From NCBI GenBank assembly GCA_033239125.1, contig BSWB01000002.1, positions 87,044,560 through 87,108,559 of the forward strand: 64,000 bases of DNA, read 5' to 3'. The notes under the pieces are model-generated. The model searched no databases, was not told the DNA's origin, and was given only the letters and a program-made list of their open reading frames with translations. The DNA is from Fagopyrum homotropicum (lineage: Eukaryota > Streptophyta > Magnoliopsida > Caryophyllales > Polygonaceae). The position numbers and the translations under genes are program-made. Shown here piece by piece: positions 23,422-34,072 of the stretch. Positions within the stretch are counted from its first letter, which is position 1, and the number at the start of each line of letters is the position of its first letter.

Positions 23422-26400
23422 CCCAACCAACGGACCACATTTGAGGCCGCTACCATGGCGCAGCGAGGCAATGCGCCGCAGGAGCTTGTGCAGCCGCCTC
23501 TTCAAGGCCACCCGGGTCACCAATATGGGTATGATCCTCGTCCCAACTCTCCCTTACCTAGAAATGTTGTTCCTCCCATTAATGTGCACAGGTACAATGA
23601 GGAAGAGGAACAATCAATGACGGGAGAGGCTTGGGCTCCACCACCGCAGCAAGGGTATCAAGGATATCAACGTAGGAACCGGGAAACCGAACAAGACGGG
23701 ATTGGTAAGATAAAGGTGAAAATCCCCGTCTTCGAGGGCAAGTGTGATCCGGATACATATATGTTGTGGGAGACAAGATAGAACAAATTTGGTCTTGCCA
23801 CAATTTTTCCGAGCACAAGAAGGTGCAATTGGCGGCCTTGGAATTTCAGCAATTTGCTCTTATTTGGTGGGATAAACTAGTACGGGAAAGGAGGCTTGCT
23901 CTTGATCCCCCGTAGCTACATGGAAACAAATGAAAGCAAATGATGAGAGCTCGGTTCATACCTCACCATTACCATAGGGAGCTTCGGCAACGCCTTGAGA
24001 ACTTGAGGCAAGGCAATCTGAGCACCGAGGAAACCTTCAATGCCATGCAAGTTGCAATGGCCCGAGCCAATGTGTCGGATGATGAAGAGGCTACGATGGC
24101 CAGGTATCTTAGAGTATTGTATCCTTCTTTAGCTAACGAGGTGGACTTGTTTCCATATGGTTCTATGACAGAATTGCTACATTTAGCGATAAAAGTGGAA
24201 AGGAAGTCCAAGAGTAGGTACCAAGGAGCGGGATACAATGCACCAAACGCAGTGAACAAGTGGAAGAACTCGTTCTACGGAAAGGAGAACACCGTTGCGA
24301 AGGGAGGGACAACCGCTACACAAGGAGCCGACGCCACTGCTCGGCGTGGTGCCATACACTGCGGTTCTTCGTATCCTCCAAAGGCAAACCCGGCTGCTCC
24401 TTCAGAATCCAAGCTAAGTAACTCTAACCCCCTTGTGCCTAATGCTAATTCTAGAGCTAGAGATGTGACTTGCTTTAAGTGGCAAGGTAAAGGGCACATT
24501 ATGAGAGAATGTCCAAACAAAAGAGTCCTTATAATCAATCATCTAGGTCATTATGAGTCGGAATCCGACAATGATGAAAATGAATTTGAAATGTTGTTGA
24601 CAATCCTGTTTTTGACAATGATGATGATGAGGGTATAGGGTATGAACATGGGGAAACCTTGATAGCTAGGAGGATTTTACACTTACAACCTACTCCTTGT
24701 GAAGATAATCAAAGAGAAAATCTATTTCACACTAGATGCTTAGTAAAGGGGAAGGCTTGTAACGTTATAATTGATGGTGGGAGTTGTTGCAACATAGCTA
24801 GCACGGAATTGATTTCAAAATTGCTAATAACAACTTTCTACCACCCTAGGCCTTACAAGCTACATTGGATGAATGATTGTGGTGAGCTTAAGGTAAACAA
24901 GCAAGCTAAAATTCACATTATCTTAGGACATTATGAAGACACTATTCTATGTGATGTGGTTCGAATGCAAGCTTGTCATGTTTTGTTAGGCCGACCTTGG
25001 CAATATGATAGGAAAGTGTTGCATAACGGTTTTACTAACAAGTATTGTTTTACCTTTAAAGATAAACTTGTTACTCTCAAGCCTATGACTCCTATGTAGA
25101 TTGCGGAGGCTTTTGAGAAGAAATCAAGAGAAGCTGGCCAAGCAAGCAGTGGTTACACGGAGACGACGCCGGTCAAGGGAGGAGCGCTCTCTGCAGCCGC
25201 CAAGGAGGCCGACGCCATGGACAACCTCGTTGCAGCAAGGACCGCCACCAAGGGTAAAACGCTCACAACAGCCGTCCAGCCACCACCGAGGACATTGCTC
25301 GCAGCCAAGAGGGAGTACATCACAGATTACCTCCCTCCCGATGTTGTGCTCGTGTGTTTGTGTAAAGGACTGAATTTGGTAAGCAACTCGGCCCTAGTTG
25401 ATTTACCCCCTAGTATTTTAGCTATCTTGGATGAGTTTGCAGATGTGTTTCCGGATTAAATACCCCCGGGGCTGCCACCATTTCGGGGTATTAAGCACAA
25501 ATAGATCTTATTCCCGGAGCTACTCTCCCAAACCGACCTGCCTATAGAATGAACCCGAAGGAGAGTGAAGAAATTCAAACGCAGGTACAAGAGCTCCTTG
25601 ATAAGGGATACATTCGAGAGAGCCTTAGTCCTATGGCGGTTCCGGTTCTACTAGTCCCTAAGAAGGACAACACTTGGCGGATGTGTGTTGATTGTAGAGC
25701 TGTCAACAACATCACCATCAAGTACCGTCATCCCATTCCCCGCCTTGATGACATGTTGGATGAGCTACATGGAACAACTATCTTCTCCAAGATCGACCTT
25801 AGAAGTGGCTATCATCAAATTCGAATGAAGGAGGGCGACGAATGGAAGACGGCATTCAAGACCAAGTTTGGGCTCTATGAGTGGCTTGTTATGCCATTCG
25901 GCTTGACTAATGCTCCCAGCACATTCATGCGCCTCATGAACCATGTTTTGAGGAAGTTCATAGGGAAGTTTGTCGTTGTCTACTTCGACGACATACTCAT
26001 CTATAGCCGGTCCACAGAGGAGCATGCAAATCATCTCCGTCAGGTTGTTTCTACGCTTAGACTTGAACACTTATATGCTAATATTAAGAAGTGTGATTTC
26101 TACACAAATGAAGTTATATTTCTTGGCTTTGTAGTGTGTGCTCAAGGGCTGCGAGTAGATGAGGAAAATATCAAAACTATTCGAGATTGGCCAACCCCGA
26201 CGTCTATTGGTGATGTGCGCAGCTTTCATGGATTGGCTAGCTTTTATAGGCGATTTGTGAGAGATTTCAGTACCATAGCCGCTCCTCTAACCGAGATCAC
26301 CAAGAAGAACATACCATTCGTGTGGGGAGAGGCCCAAGAGAGAGCTTTTGAAAAGCTCAAGTGGATGTTGACCAACGCCCCATTGCTTGTTCTCCCGGAC

Positions 26401-26943
26401 TTCACTCGGCCATTTGAGGTGGAGTGTGATGCGTCGGGTATAGGAATTGGTGGAGTACTTATGCAAGAGGGCAAACCCATCGCCTTCTTTAGTGAGAAAT
26501 TGAAAGATTTCAATGCAGGTAAACAGGTTGAGTACATTAGGGGATTACATGAGAAGACACGGCTGAGCTTAGAGGAGAAAGCAGCTCGGACCGCAGCTAA
26601 GGCAAACAAGGGACGGAGGAAGCTGTTGTTTGAGCCCAGAGATCTCGTGTGGTTACATCTTAGGAAGGAGCGTTTCCAAGAGCTTCGAAAGTCCAAGCTA
26701 TCACCTAGGGGTACCGGTCCTTTCAAGGTGCTTCACAAAGCCGGTGACAACGCTTATGTATTGGATCTTCCGGAGGAATTCAGGGTCAGCCCGACCTTCA
26801 ATGTTAGAGGCATCAGTCCGTTCCCACCTATGGATATAGAGCTTGAAGATTCGTGGACGAATCCTTCCCAAGAGAGGGGGAATGATGAGGGACCATCCGA
26901 GCTAGCATCTCCGGAGTATGAGGGAGCTATCACACGTTCTTGA
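23422..26943 (+). pseudogene. gag-pol: CRM-c1 gag-pol, main part, with a large internal deletion
   Basis: Resumes the frame interrupted at 8046. Gag continues to about 23780, where a 1-base loss shifts the frame; Gag and the knuckle follow in another frame (23940-24638). The knuckle reads CFKW-GH-C, so its second zinc ligand is replaced by Trp. Protease region with IIDGGSCC is at 24659-25099, followed by a scrambled linker and a stop near 25458. RT with intact YFDD is open from 25549. At about 26507 the frame jumps from the start of RNase H (FFSEKLK) straight to the integrase C-terminal region (DFNAGKQVEYIR) and GPF module. A TGA at 26941-26943 ends the tail inside the LTR at the CR-like motif, where the 5' LTR has CGA. 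Confidence 0.92.
26871..26882 (+). promoter_or_regulatory. CRM-c1 polypurine tract
   Basis: AGAGAGGGGGAA immediately before the 3' LTR start TGATGAGGG. It encodes ERGN in the polyprotein. Confidence 0.85.
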
Positions 26944-27844
26944 GCTAAGAAGATTGAGCATGAGACCGAGGGTTTGCTGATGTTATTGGCTACAAGTGTT
27001 CATAACGAGGCTTGGCTCCTAAGTAAGCAAGAGAGCAATGACGCCAAGGTACAGGACTCGGCCAGCCCCGCACATGACGCCGCTGCTCATCCCCACGTTT
27101 CCAGCACCGTTCCATGTCTCTCATTGAGGAAGGAGGCTTTTTAAGGCCTACTTAGTGATTGTGTGTTTTAAGTAGCCCATTGGGCTTAATTTCCAGTTTT
27201 TATTATGTCTTCTGTTTAAAGAGCTGAAACTATTTAAACGCTCTTTTCATTACTTTTTAGGCAGATTATTGGTGAAAAACACTTGTTTTCAGATTTCATC
27301 TTCAATCAAAGGCGAGTTTTGATTGAAGAGTTATTGTGATCAGATTTGGCTTAGTTGTTTCGCGTGTGTCAATTGCTCTCGGGTTCTTGGTGTTCGTGAG
27401 ATTCCATAAGCATCCTTCTCGTGTTGTCGATGTTCAAAGTCGGTTGTGTGAGGTTGTAAGGGGCTGAGTTCGTTGCTTCGTTCTTGGTGGTTCTTGATCC
27501 CGAGATCAAGGGTCTCCACGTCGTTTGTGTCGGGTTCATCTACATCGTACCTTTCCTTTAAATTCCGTACCTTCGTATTCAGTTTACCATCTTCTTTTGT
27601 TCCCTTTGTTCGCAGGCCACGCAGCACACGAACAGCCCTAGTCGGCTGCCTTGATCTTGCCGTTCTGCGTCCTTTCCTTCCTTCCGTCGTCTAGATCGAG
27701 CCAACGTCGGGTCTGCCCCATATCACTTTTGTTCGCAGGTCACGCAGCACACGAAACCCTAGCCGGCTGTTTGATCCTGTCGTTCTGCGTCTTTCCCTCC
27801 TTCCGTCGTCTAGATTGAGCCAACGTCGGGTCATCCCCGTATCA
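26883..27844 (+). repeat. CRM-c1 3' LTR (962 bp) with duplicated 3' terminus
   Basis: The LTR would normally end at 27725 (CCCCATATCA), but 27726-27844 repeats the last 119 bases and ends CCCCGTATCA, directly against the GGGGT duplication. The outer copy resembles the 5' LTR terminus (about 6641-6759) more than the inner copy does. Confidence 0.9.
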
Positions 27845-27849
27845 GGGGT

Positions 27850-28069
27850 GGTGGTATTGGTGTTTGTTGATGACTTCGGTGCTCAATTCGCTGATCAAGA
27901 ACACAAACAAGTTAGAATTCAATCAACTTAGAATAGAAGAGAGAAATACTGAAGAAAAGAAAAGACTAACAAAAGACAATGATCAATTGCAATGATCAAT
28001 ACAAACTCTTTTTGTGATTTTATGACTCTTTTGATGATGGTTGAATGTCCCCAAAGCTCTGATACCAAT
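27850..28069 (-). other. CRM-d1 leader, LTR-proximal part
   Basis: Continues the leader from 5920 after removal of CRM-c1. It matches the reverse complement of 51133-51350 in CRM-d2. No gene. Confidence 0.85.
28056..28067 (-). promoter_or_regulatory. CRM-d1 primer binding site
   Basis: GCTCTGATACCA on the plus strand, that is TGGTATCAGAGC on the element strand, two bases from the LTR. Confidence 0.92.
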
Positions 28070-29131
28070 TGATGCGGGGATTAGCCCGTTTAACGATCTA
28101 GACGAACAACCAGGAAACAATGGTATGAAACTTAGATTTGGAGGAATGATAAGCACAAAAATATAAAGATAGATGGTTAAGAAGAACCGAATAGAACTAT
28201 GGAAGAACCCTTGAACAATGAATTCAATAAACAATCCAAAAGACTAATCAACCCTGCTTCTACAACTTGACACAATCAATATGGAGTTTGGAAGCACCAA
28301 GAGGATGCTTATAAACAACTTGCAACACTAATCCCTAAGGAAATTAACTCAGACAAGAAGAGTTAAGCCAAAAATCACAATCACAAAGCTCTCCAACATG
28401 CTGGAAATCGCCAATCTGCAACAGCAGCACAAAAACTGTGTTTAACGTGTATCTTCTAGGTAACTGCCCTGACCTAGCACGCCTAAAACATATATGTAGG
28501 GCCCGTTTGGTTCCAACTCCGGAAACGGAAACGGAATGGAAACGAATTTAGTCCATATGTATATCCTTATTCATAAAATTATATGGAATCATTCCTTGTG
28601 TTTACATGCAAATTGCACTTACCTCCCCATATTTTGTTACCCTATGGGGTATCAAAAGTAATCAAATTCAACTCCAATTGCTTCAAATCACAAGGAATGA
28701 TTCCAAAAACTTTCATGTACAAGGACAACCATATGAACTAGATTCGTTTCCATTCCGTTTCCGATTCCGGAGTTCAAACCAAACGGGCCCGTAGTGTTTA
28801 ATATTTTAATGAACTGAAATAATTAACTAAAGGCCCATCAAGACATAAGTTTGGGCTTTTATTCTAAAAAGACTTAAAAACACTTAAAAACACTTAAAAC
28901 AGCCAAATAAGCTTATTTAGCCAATTTGGAACATTTCAGCCTTATATAGAACCCTTAGGCGTGCAACTTGTTCCTTGGTGGACGATGAACATCATCAAGG
29001 CTCGTTGGCTCATGGAAGGTGAGTTAGGTGGTTCATGGTTCATGGTTAGAAGCAATGCATCCATCTCAGCTTGTAGTTTAGCTTGAGCCCTTGTTAAGGG
29101 ACCTTGACTTAGGTTGGATGATCCTTCATCA
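28070..29131 (-). repeat. CRM-d1 5' LTR (1062 bp including a MITE)
   Basis: In element orientation it starts TGATGAAGGATC and ends CCCCGCATCA. Without the 292-bp MITE and its 3-bp duplication it is about 767 bp, matching the CRM-d2 5' LTR (772 bp). Confidence 0.92.
28499..28790. mobile_element. Palindromic MITE, PIF/Harbinger-like (292 bp)
   Basis: Ends in perfect inverted GGGCCCGTTTGGTT and is flanked by GTA on both sides (28496-28498 and 28791-28793); the CRM-d2 LTR has no insertion at this point. The similarity between arms extends about 110 bases inward from each end with mismatches, so most of the element folds back on itself. It contains no transposase. A 3-bp duplication and these termini fit Tourist/Harbinger-type MITEs, although the usual target is TTA/TAA; a CACTA-like origin is less likely. 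Confidence 0.82.
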
Positions 29132-29445
29132 CCACCGAGGTTAGAGGGTGTTCTCCCTGTGTTTCATGTGCTTAATTAAGAGAGTACATACCAGATCCGA
29201 GAAACATCGTCAGCTATGATGGCTTAGTGGTTGAGTCGGACCACACTTTTGTTGATCACCCGATTGCAGTCCTAGAACGAGGTATGAGGCGCCCGCTTTC
29301 GAAGGACATTCCTATGCTGAGGATACAATAATCTAGACGAGGACCTTATGAGGATACATGGGAGATTGAGGATAGTATCCAGAGGAACTATCCAGAGTTC
29401 TATGCCGAGATAGATGCACCTATAGGATCGACAAGTAGATCTTAG
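29132..29445 (+). pseudogene. gag-pol: Tekay/Del chromovirus: integrase end and chromodomain fragment
   Basis: Translated fragments read FHVL-REYIP, VVESDHTFVDHPIAVLERG, SRRGPYEDTWEIEDS and YPEFYAEIDAP before a TAG at 29443. This is the usual end of Tekay/Del polyproteins: the end of the GPY/F module and a chromodomain with its conserved Trp in the E-TWE-E stretch. An in-frame stop lies near 29327. The upstream part is missing because CRM-d1 inserted here. Confidence 0.8.
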
Positions 29446-29971
29446 TGCTATCTTAGTAAATGTATGTTAGTGTTTATGTGATATGTTGTGTTTTCGTGCT
29501 AGCTTTGATGTGTGCATATGATCTTTTAGATCTTGTTTGCTAGTGCGAGTTAGGTATTGTTGGAGATGGTTCTTTCCGCCATACTATTATGATATGTTTA
29601 GGATTAGCTGGAGATGGTCCTTTCCTCCATGTTATTATTGATGGACATAGTGAGTGGGGACGGTTTTACTCCACATAGTTGTGTTACGAGTACGATTGGC
29701 TGGAGACGGCTTCCCTCCATGCCTTGTGATGTGGTTAGTAGTTGGCTAGAGATGATTTTTCTCTATACCTTTCGATAGCGTTATGATCTTGTTGCTGGAG
29801 TTGGTGATTCCTCCATGTTGTCTTTTGAGGTTATAGAGTGTTATAGGTTGATACCTTTGAATGGAGATGTGATACCTCCGATAGAGAGAGTGTGTATACC
29901 TCGGCGTATGGGTACGAGAGGATTTAGGAATTGTTCAAGTTTCGGGACGAAACTTTTTCTTAAGGGGTGTG
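29446..29971 (+). other. Tekay/Del 3' untranslated region and polypurine tract
   Basis: Noncoding, with repeated GGAGATGGTT/TCCTCCAT-like phrases. It ends in the purine-rich AAGGGG-TGTG stretch just before the LTR, after the phrase TTTCGGGACGAAA that is also found before the second Tekay/Del LTR (33672-33684). Confidence 0.7.
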
Positions 29972-31842
29972 TGATGTAATAGGTAGGATTTCCGAATTCT
30001 AATTAATGTTGATTAACTTAATCATTGATAGTAATTGACATATAACTCGTGAAGATTGCGTAAGTGATGAGTATGAGTCCCACCGTTATATTCCTGACGT
30101 AATTTTAGACTTATAGAGAAATTTTCACTAATTATTTTTACCATCTGGTGTTATTTGGAGCATTTGGGAGCTTCAACTAATAAAAATGCAATTGAAAGAA
30201 ATGATCACGACATCGGACATGTCCTAGATATGAAATAACATGGAAAGACAAAACGGTCAAAAGAGTCTTTATTTCGTTTCTTAACGGCTAAGAAAGACGG
30301 CTTAGGAATACATGTTTTCCGAGGCAATTGTGGAATAATTATCCCTACAATATTCAAGATTTATTATTCCAATTTCGAGTAGTTTGGAGAAGGGGGTTCA
30401 ACCCGCCATTGGATCGCTTAAAGGATAATTATCGACTTCGCTAAATCATAATTATCGTCTTCACTATAAATAGCGGAAAATCGTTTATTAATTCATTTCC
30501 TTTCACGTTTCCTCGTAAAAGCTGTGATTTCTCTCAAAATTCTAACTCAGATCTACTCTTAGTTTCTAATCCGATTTCAATTCCGTTTGAGTTTCTGGAT
30601 TCCTCTCTTTATTCTCTTCATATCGGTACCGAGTTTCTCAATTTCCGAGCAGATGAAGACCTAGTCGAGCATATATGTCACCAGGACGGTTCCGTCGCTT
30701 AGATTCCGGTGAATTTGATGTTGTTCATCCGTAGCCCGCGTCATTGTGATTCCGAATCTTCTTTCAGATCTTCAATCGGGTTAGAAACGAATAAGTTATG
30801 AATTTATTCGTTTTCCGTACTGCAATTTGGCCTTAATTGACCTTTGGCTTGTCAAAATGGATAATTAGGAATTCCATTATGGTCGTTATATTATTCTGGT
30901 GTATATGGGTTGTTTGTTTGATCAAATTTGATGACAGATGGGTTTAAAAATTGCTTGTGGGTAAAACGTTATTTTGGTGAAATTTAATTAATTAATTAAA
31001 GTTAATTAATTAAATTAGGATTAGAATTGAGATTGAGAAATGTTGATTAGATGCTACCTTGAGATTTGAGAAATTGTGAGTTATGTTGAGGATCTTGAGG
31101 TTTAGATCCAGGTTATGGGATGGTTGTGGATATGAGGTAGGAGACGCGTTTCCTAACCCTTTGCAGCGTTTGATATATTGGGTGCCTTGCTTATATAGGC
31201 GTTGATCGTTTCCTCAAGGGGAAACTGTGATGTGGTACAGGATTACGAGTATTTCAGGTATGTCCATAGGACTTACTTAGCATGTAGTTGTGGATTTGAG
31301 TGGTTGTGATGGTTCTGTGTGTGCTCATATGATTGATACCTAAACTGGACTAGGATGACCACTTTATTACCTTAAAAGGCCCAAGTGTATTATAAGGGGT
31401 CGTGACCACTTGCCGGAAGCTCACCGAGAGTGGAAGGAGGTGCTCGGAAGCCAGTAGCTCAGGGGGAGGTAGATCCCCATGCAACACCTAAGTTAAGGGG
31501 TAAGAGACGGGGTTCTTTAGGCTCCTCGTGCCACAAAAGAAGTTGAATTAGTATGGAATCATTTAATTAAAGATAATAAACGGTTGTGTGTGTGTGGCAT
31601 TGCATGTTGTGAGGTGTTGTTGTGTGTTTGTGCTATTACTTCATTCTTATTCATTTTTGTTAGCTAACGGTTTATACCGTGTTGTAGTTGATCTGCAAGA
31701 TAGGAGGACTGCAGAGTGAGTCAGATGGGTAATCAGCCGAGGGCCTCCGTATACTAGGTTCTTCGTGGGGTATGGGATATTTTGTACTCTTTGGATCTGT
31801 TGATCCTGTTTTGTACTCGGCTATGATGTTGTAAACATTTTG

Positions 31843-31873
<31 letters not shown>

Positions 31874-32012
31874 ACAGTTTACGTATTTGGTTTTAATCTA
31901 TTTGTGTCTTGTTGTAAGATCCAATGAACTTGTTGTCAGGCTAGGGTCAAGATCCATTTTGAGATCATAGCCCATTGTGGCGGCCGGAGTCCCTTGGATT
32001 CGGGGTGTTACA
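29972..32012 (+). repeat. Tekay/Del element 1, 3' LTR (about 2.04 kb)
   Basis: Starts TGATGTAATAGG and ends GGGGTGTTACA. It shares the ends and the GTCAGGCTA-containing 3' region with the second Tekay/Del LTR (33703-43296). It has a TATAAATAG promoter element at 30464-30473 and an AT dinucleotide run at about 31843-31870. The exact start could be 29970. Confidence 0.8.
30464..30473 (+). promoter_or_regulatory. Likely TATA box of Tekay/Del LTR 1
   Basis: CTATAAATAG about 490 bases into the LTR, followed by a CT-rich stretch. Position and sequence suit an LTR promoter. Confidence 0.55.
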
Positions 32013-32879
32013 CGCGGCCCTGCTATGCCGTGCCCGCGGTTCAGTTGATGTTGGAAAGTTTTGGCCTAAATTGCCTCTGCGGCACTCATGCCCGCGCTTG
32101 CGGTTTAGCGACATGAGTGCCGCAGAACCCATTTACTCCCATTTATAGCATTTTCTAGTATATATAGAGCCCTAGACTGATTGCTAGTATCATCCTCAGT
32201 TTTGTACAAAAGCTCTATTGTTTAGTTGCCATTTTGTATGGAGTTCTAAGCTTCCTTGCTACATTGAGTTGATTGAAGCTGCATATAATTTGGTTGTAAG
32301 TCTTTTTAATAGAAGTCTATATTCAGTATCCAATTGTGTTATGTTCCTTGTTCTTTAACTTATGTTTGTATGTTTATTCTCACTTAGATTGATCACCTAA
32401 GTTGTATAATTGCATGCAAATGGCTAGGATTATTCAGTTCTGGGTTCGAGTCAATAATCTAGTAGCAAACTCCTCGGTAATAGTGGGTTGTAACTATCTA
32501 AGAGGTAAAGGAACATAAATACATAACAAGATTAACAGTTTGTTTCTTTTATGTATCTCTAAAAAGAACCAACCAAATTATTTGTATGCGGAAATCTCAC
32601 CTAGTGTACCTTTCTCCCTCATATTATCACCATCTTTGCTTTTCTTTTTATATGCTTTTGTCTTGTTTGATATTACAATCCAACCCCCCCCCCCCCCCCC
32701 GTTTTGGTTACATATAATTGATAATTTATTCTTAATCAAACTTTAATCCTAACTCCCTTGGGTTCGACCCTTACTTATTCACTATACATCGGTTAAGTGG
32801 GTAGTTTGGAACTTTACTTTGATTAAGCTAAAAACAACGACTGTAGATTTTGATCTTGTCAAAGAGCATGTGTGCTAGA
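32013..32879. repeat. Unclassified LTR-like block with GC-rich hairpin and poly-C run
   Basis: No coding similarity seen. It has a GC-rich start, a 15-bp perfect inverted repeat (32076-32090 and 32112-32126), a TATATATAGAGCCCTAG sequence near 32160, a run of 17 C at 32684-32700 and a CTCCCTTGGGTTCGACCC stretch near 32751 of the kind seen near LTR ends of non-chromovirus gypsy elements. I infer a fragment of an Athila/Tat-type LTR, but this is not proven. Confidence 0.45.
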
Positions 32880-33702
32880 TATGGGGTAAGGGTAGACATG
32901 ACACCTCCCCTTTGATTGAGTTCTCGTATAACTATAACAGACATACGTCGAATGCGATAAGCGTTATGAGACATTATATAGGCGGAAGTGTTGTACACCG
33001 TGGTGTTGGAAGTTGTACGGTACATGTGGGGATAGCCCTGAGTTGATTTATGATGGATCGCTTGAGTATAGATGATCCAAGAGGGGAAACTAGCCACACT
33101 AAGTCGCTAGAAGGTATAGACCGGTAAGAGGCACAAACCTCTATAGTTCATATATGGGACATGTATAGTGGAAAGTAACACTGACGCGTTGCGTCAAACA
33201 TTTTGGTATTACAAGGAAGTCGAGTTTCCAATATATCGGACCTTGTTGGAGATCTTGGCGCAAGTTGGAAAAGTGATTTACAGGTTGGCGTTGCCACCAA
33301 TAGTGGAGGGTGTTCACCCGGTATTTCATGTATATCGGTCGGAGGAGTACATACATTAGTCGAGTTATATTTTTAGTCATGATGATCTAGTGGCAGAATT
33401 GGAACTGATGAGGCTACCGGGAAACGGAGGATAGTGACTTTGACTGAGTGTTACGATGAACTAGTTGCATCGATAGGGCCGATGGGTTAGATCTTATGTG
33501 CATGTGTGAGGTTATGTGTGTTTTGTGCCCCGTGCAGGAATGTCGGTATGATCTGTTAGATCTTGATGTGGTACCTTGAGTAGATCACATTTGTAGAGTA
33601 GAAGGATGATGCCTTCACGTTACGATTGTATCTCTTACTTTTGAGACCTAGAGGATTAGTGTTTGTTTAAGTTTCGGGACGAAAGTAGTTTTTAGGGGGA
33701 TC
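32880..33702 (+). pseudogene. gag-pol: Tekay/Del element 2: decayed integrase C-terminus
   Basis: An integrase phrase resembling PLIEFSYNN-H is near 32905. The GPY/F module is clear at 33168-33359 (VGKVIYRLALPP, VHPVFHVYRSEEYIH). Several frame changes and stops separate the pieces, and the chromodomain is barely recognisable. The purine tract TTTAGGGGGA ends at 33700, just before the LTR. Confidence 0.75.
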
Positions 33703-34072
33703 TGATGTAACGCACGGAATTTTGGTTCCGGTAGTTGAGTGGTTTAGTGGCCTTAGTAGCAGGCGCGGCTCATTCGTTCCGTAGGCACAGTAATTTGAGT
33801 GAACGGGATTTGTGTTCTGTCTTCGTTCCGATCCCTTGTTGATTTCACCTTGCTTACTCCCCTCAACTGAGTCTCTCTCTCTCCTCCCTTTCCCTTTCAC
33901 AAATAGCTCTTTATTCTCTTCTTGATTTCTCTATTCCTACATATTCTCCTTGGGAGATCTCTTGATGATTCCTTCCCCACGTGTGAGCTGTGCATCTCTA
34001 TGGTAAGTGGTGGACTGCAGATCCGGTTTGTAGGGTAAGTTCTTCCTCTTCTCCTTCTCTTCATCTTCTTCA
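33703..34072 (+). repeat. Tekay/Del element 2 LTR, left part
   Basis: Starts TGATGTAACGC after the purine tract and stops at the CTTCA duplication of CRM-a2. The LTR continues at 41756. Confidence 0.78.

Larger units (their letters stand above)
5921..27844 (+). mobile_element. CRM-c1: CRM-type chromovirus carrying the nested CRM-b1
   Basis: The 5' LTR is 5921-6759 and the 3' LTR 26883-27844, flanked by the perfect 5-bp duplication GGGGT (5916-5920 and 27845-27849). The internal region is split by CRM-b1 at 8047-23416, which lies in gag. The tRNA-Met primer site is 6762-6773. The coding region has lost most of RNase H and the zinc-binding and catalytic integrase domains in one deletion, so this copy would depend on others for movement. 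Confidence 0.93.
1..29131 (-). mobile_element. CRM-d1: CRM-type chromovirus, interrupted, 3' end outside the window
   Basis: Ty3/gypsy element on the minus strand. Its 5' LTR is at 28070-29131, its tRNA-Met primer site at 28056-28067, its leader at 27850-28069 plus 5069-5920, and its gag-pol runs from 5068 off the window start. CRM-c1 (5921-27844) lies in the leader; removing it and one GGGGT copy restores a leader collinear with that of CRM-d2 (51133-52100). The outer target duplication cannot be tested because the 3' LTR is outside the window. The element itself interrupts the pol end of a Tekay/Del element at 29132. Confidence 0.9.

Noticed and set aside
25101..25373. Arg/Pro-rich 90-codon frame in CRM-c1
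   Set aside because: It is an out-of-frame reading of the protease-RT linker; the correct frame continues in the overlapping segment 25217-25459.
28606..28794. 62-codon frame in the MITE
   Set aside because: The element is a foldback MITE with no transposase similarity; the frame runs through the inverted repeat arm.
32684..32700. Run of 17 C as a possible biological signal
   Set aside because: Homopolymers of this size are prone to slippage and sequencing error; nothing nearby gives it a role.
33168..33359. Short plus-strand frame as a separate small gene
   Set aside because: It is the GPY/F module of a decayed Tekay/Del integrase, not an independent gene.
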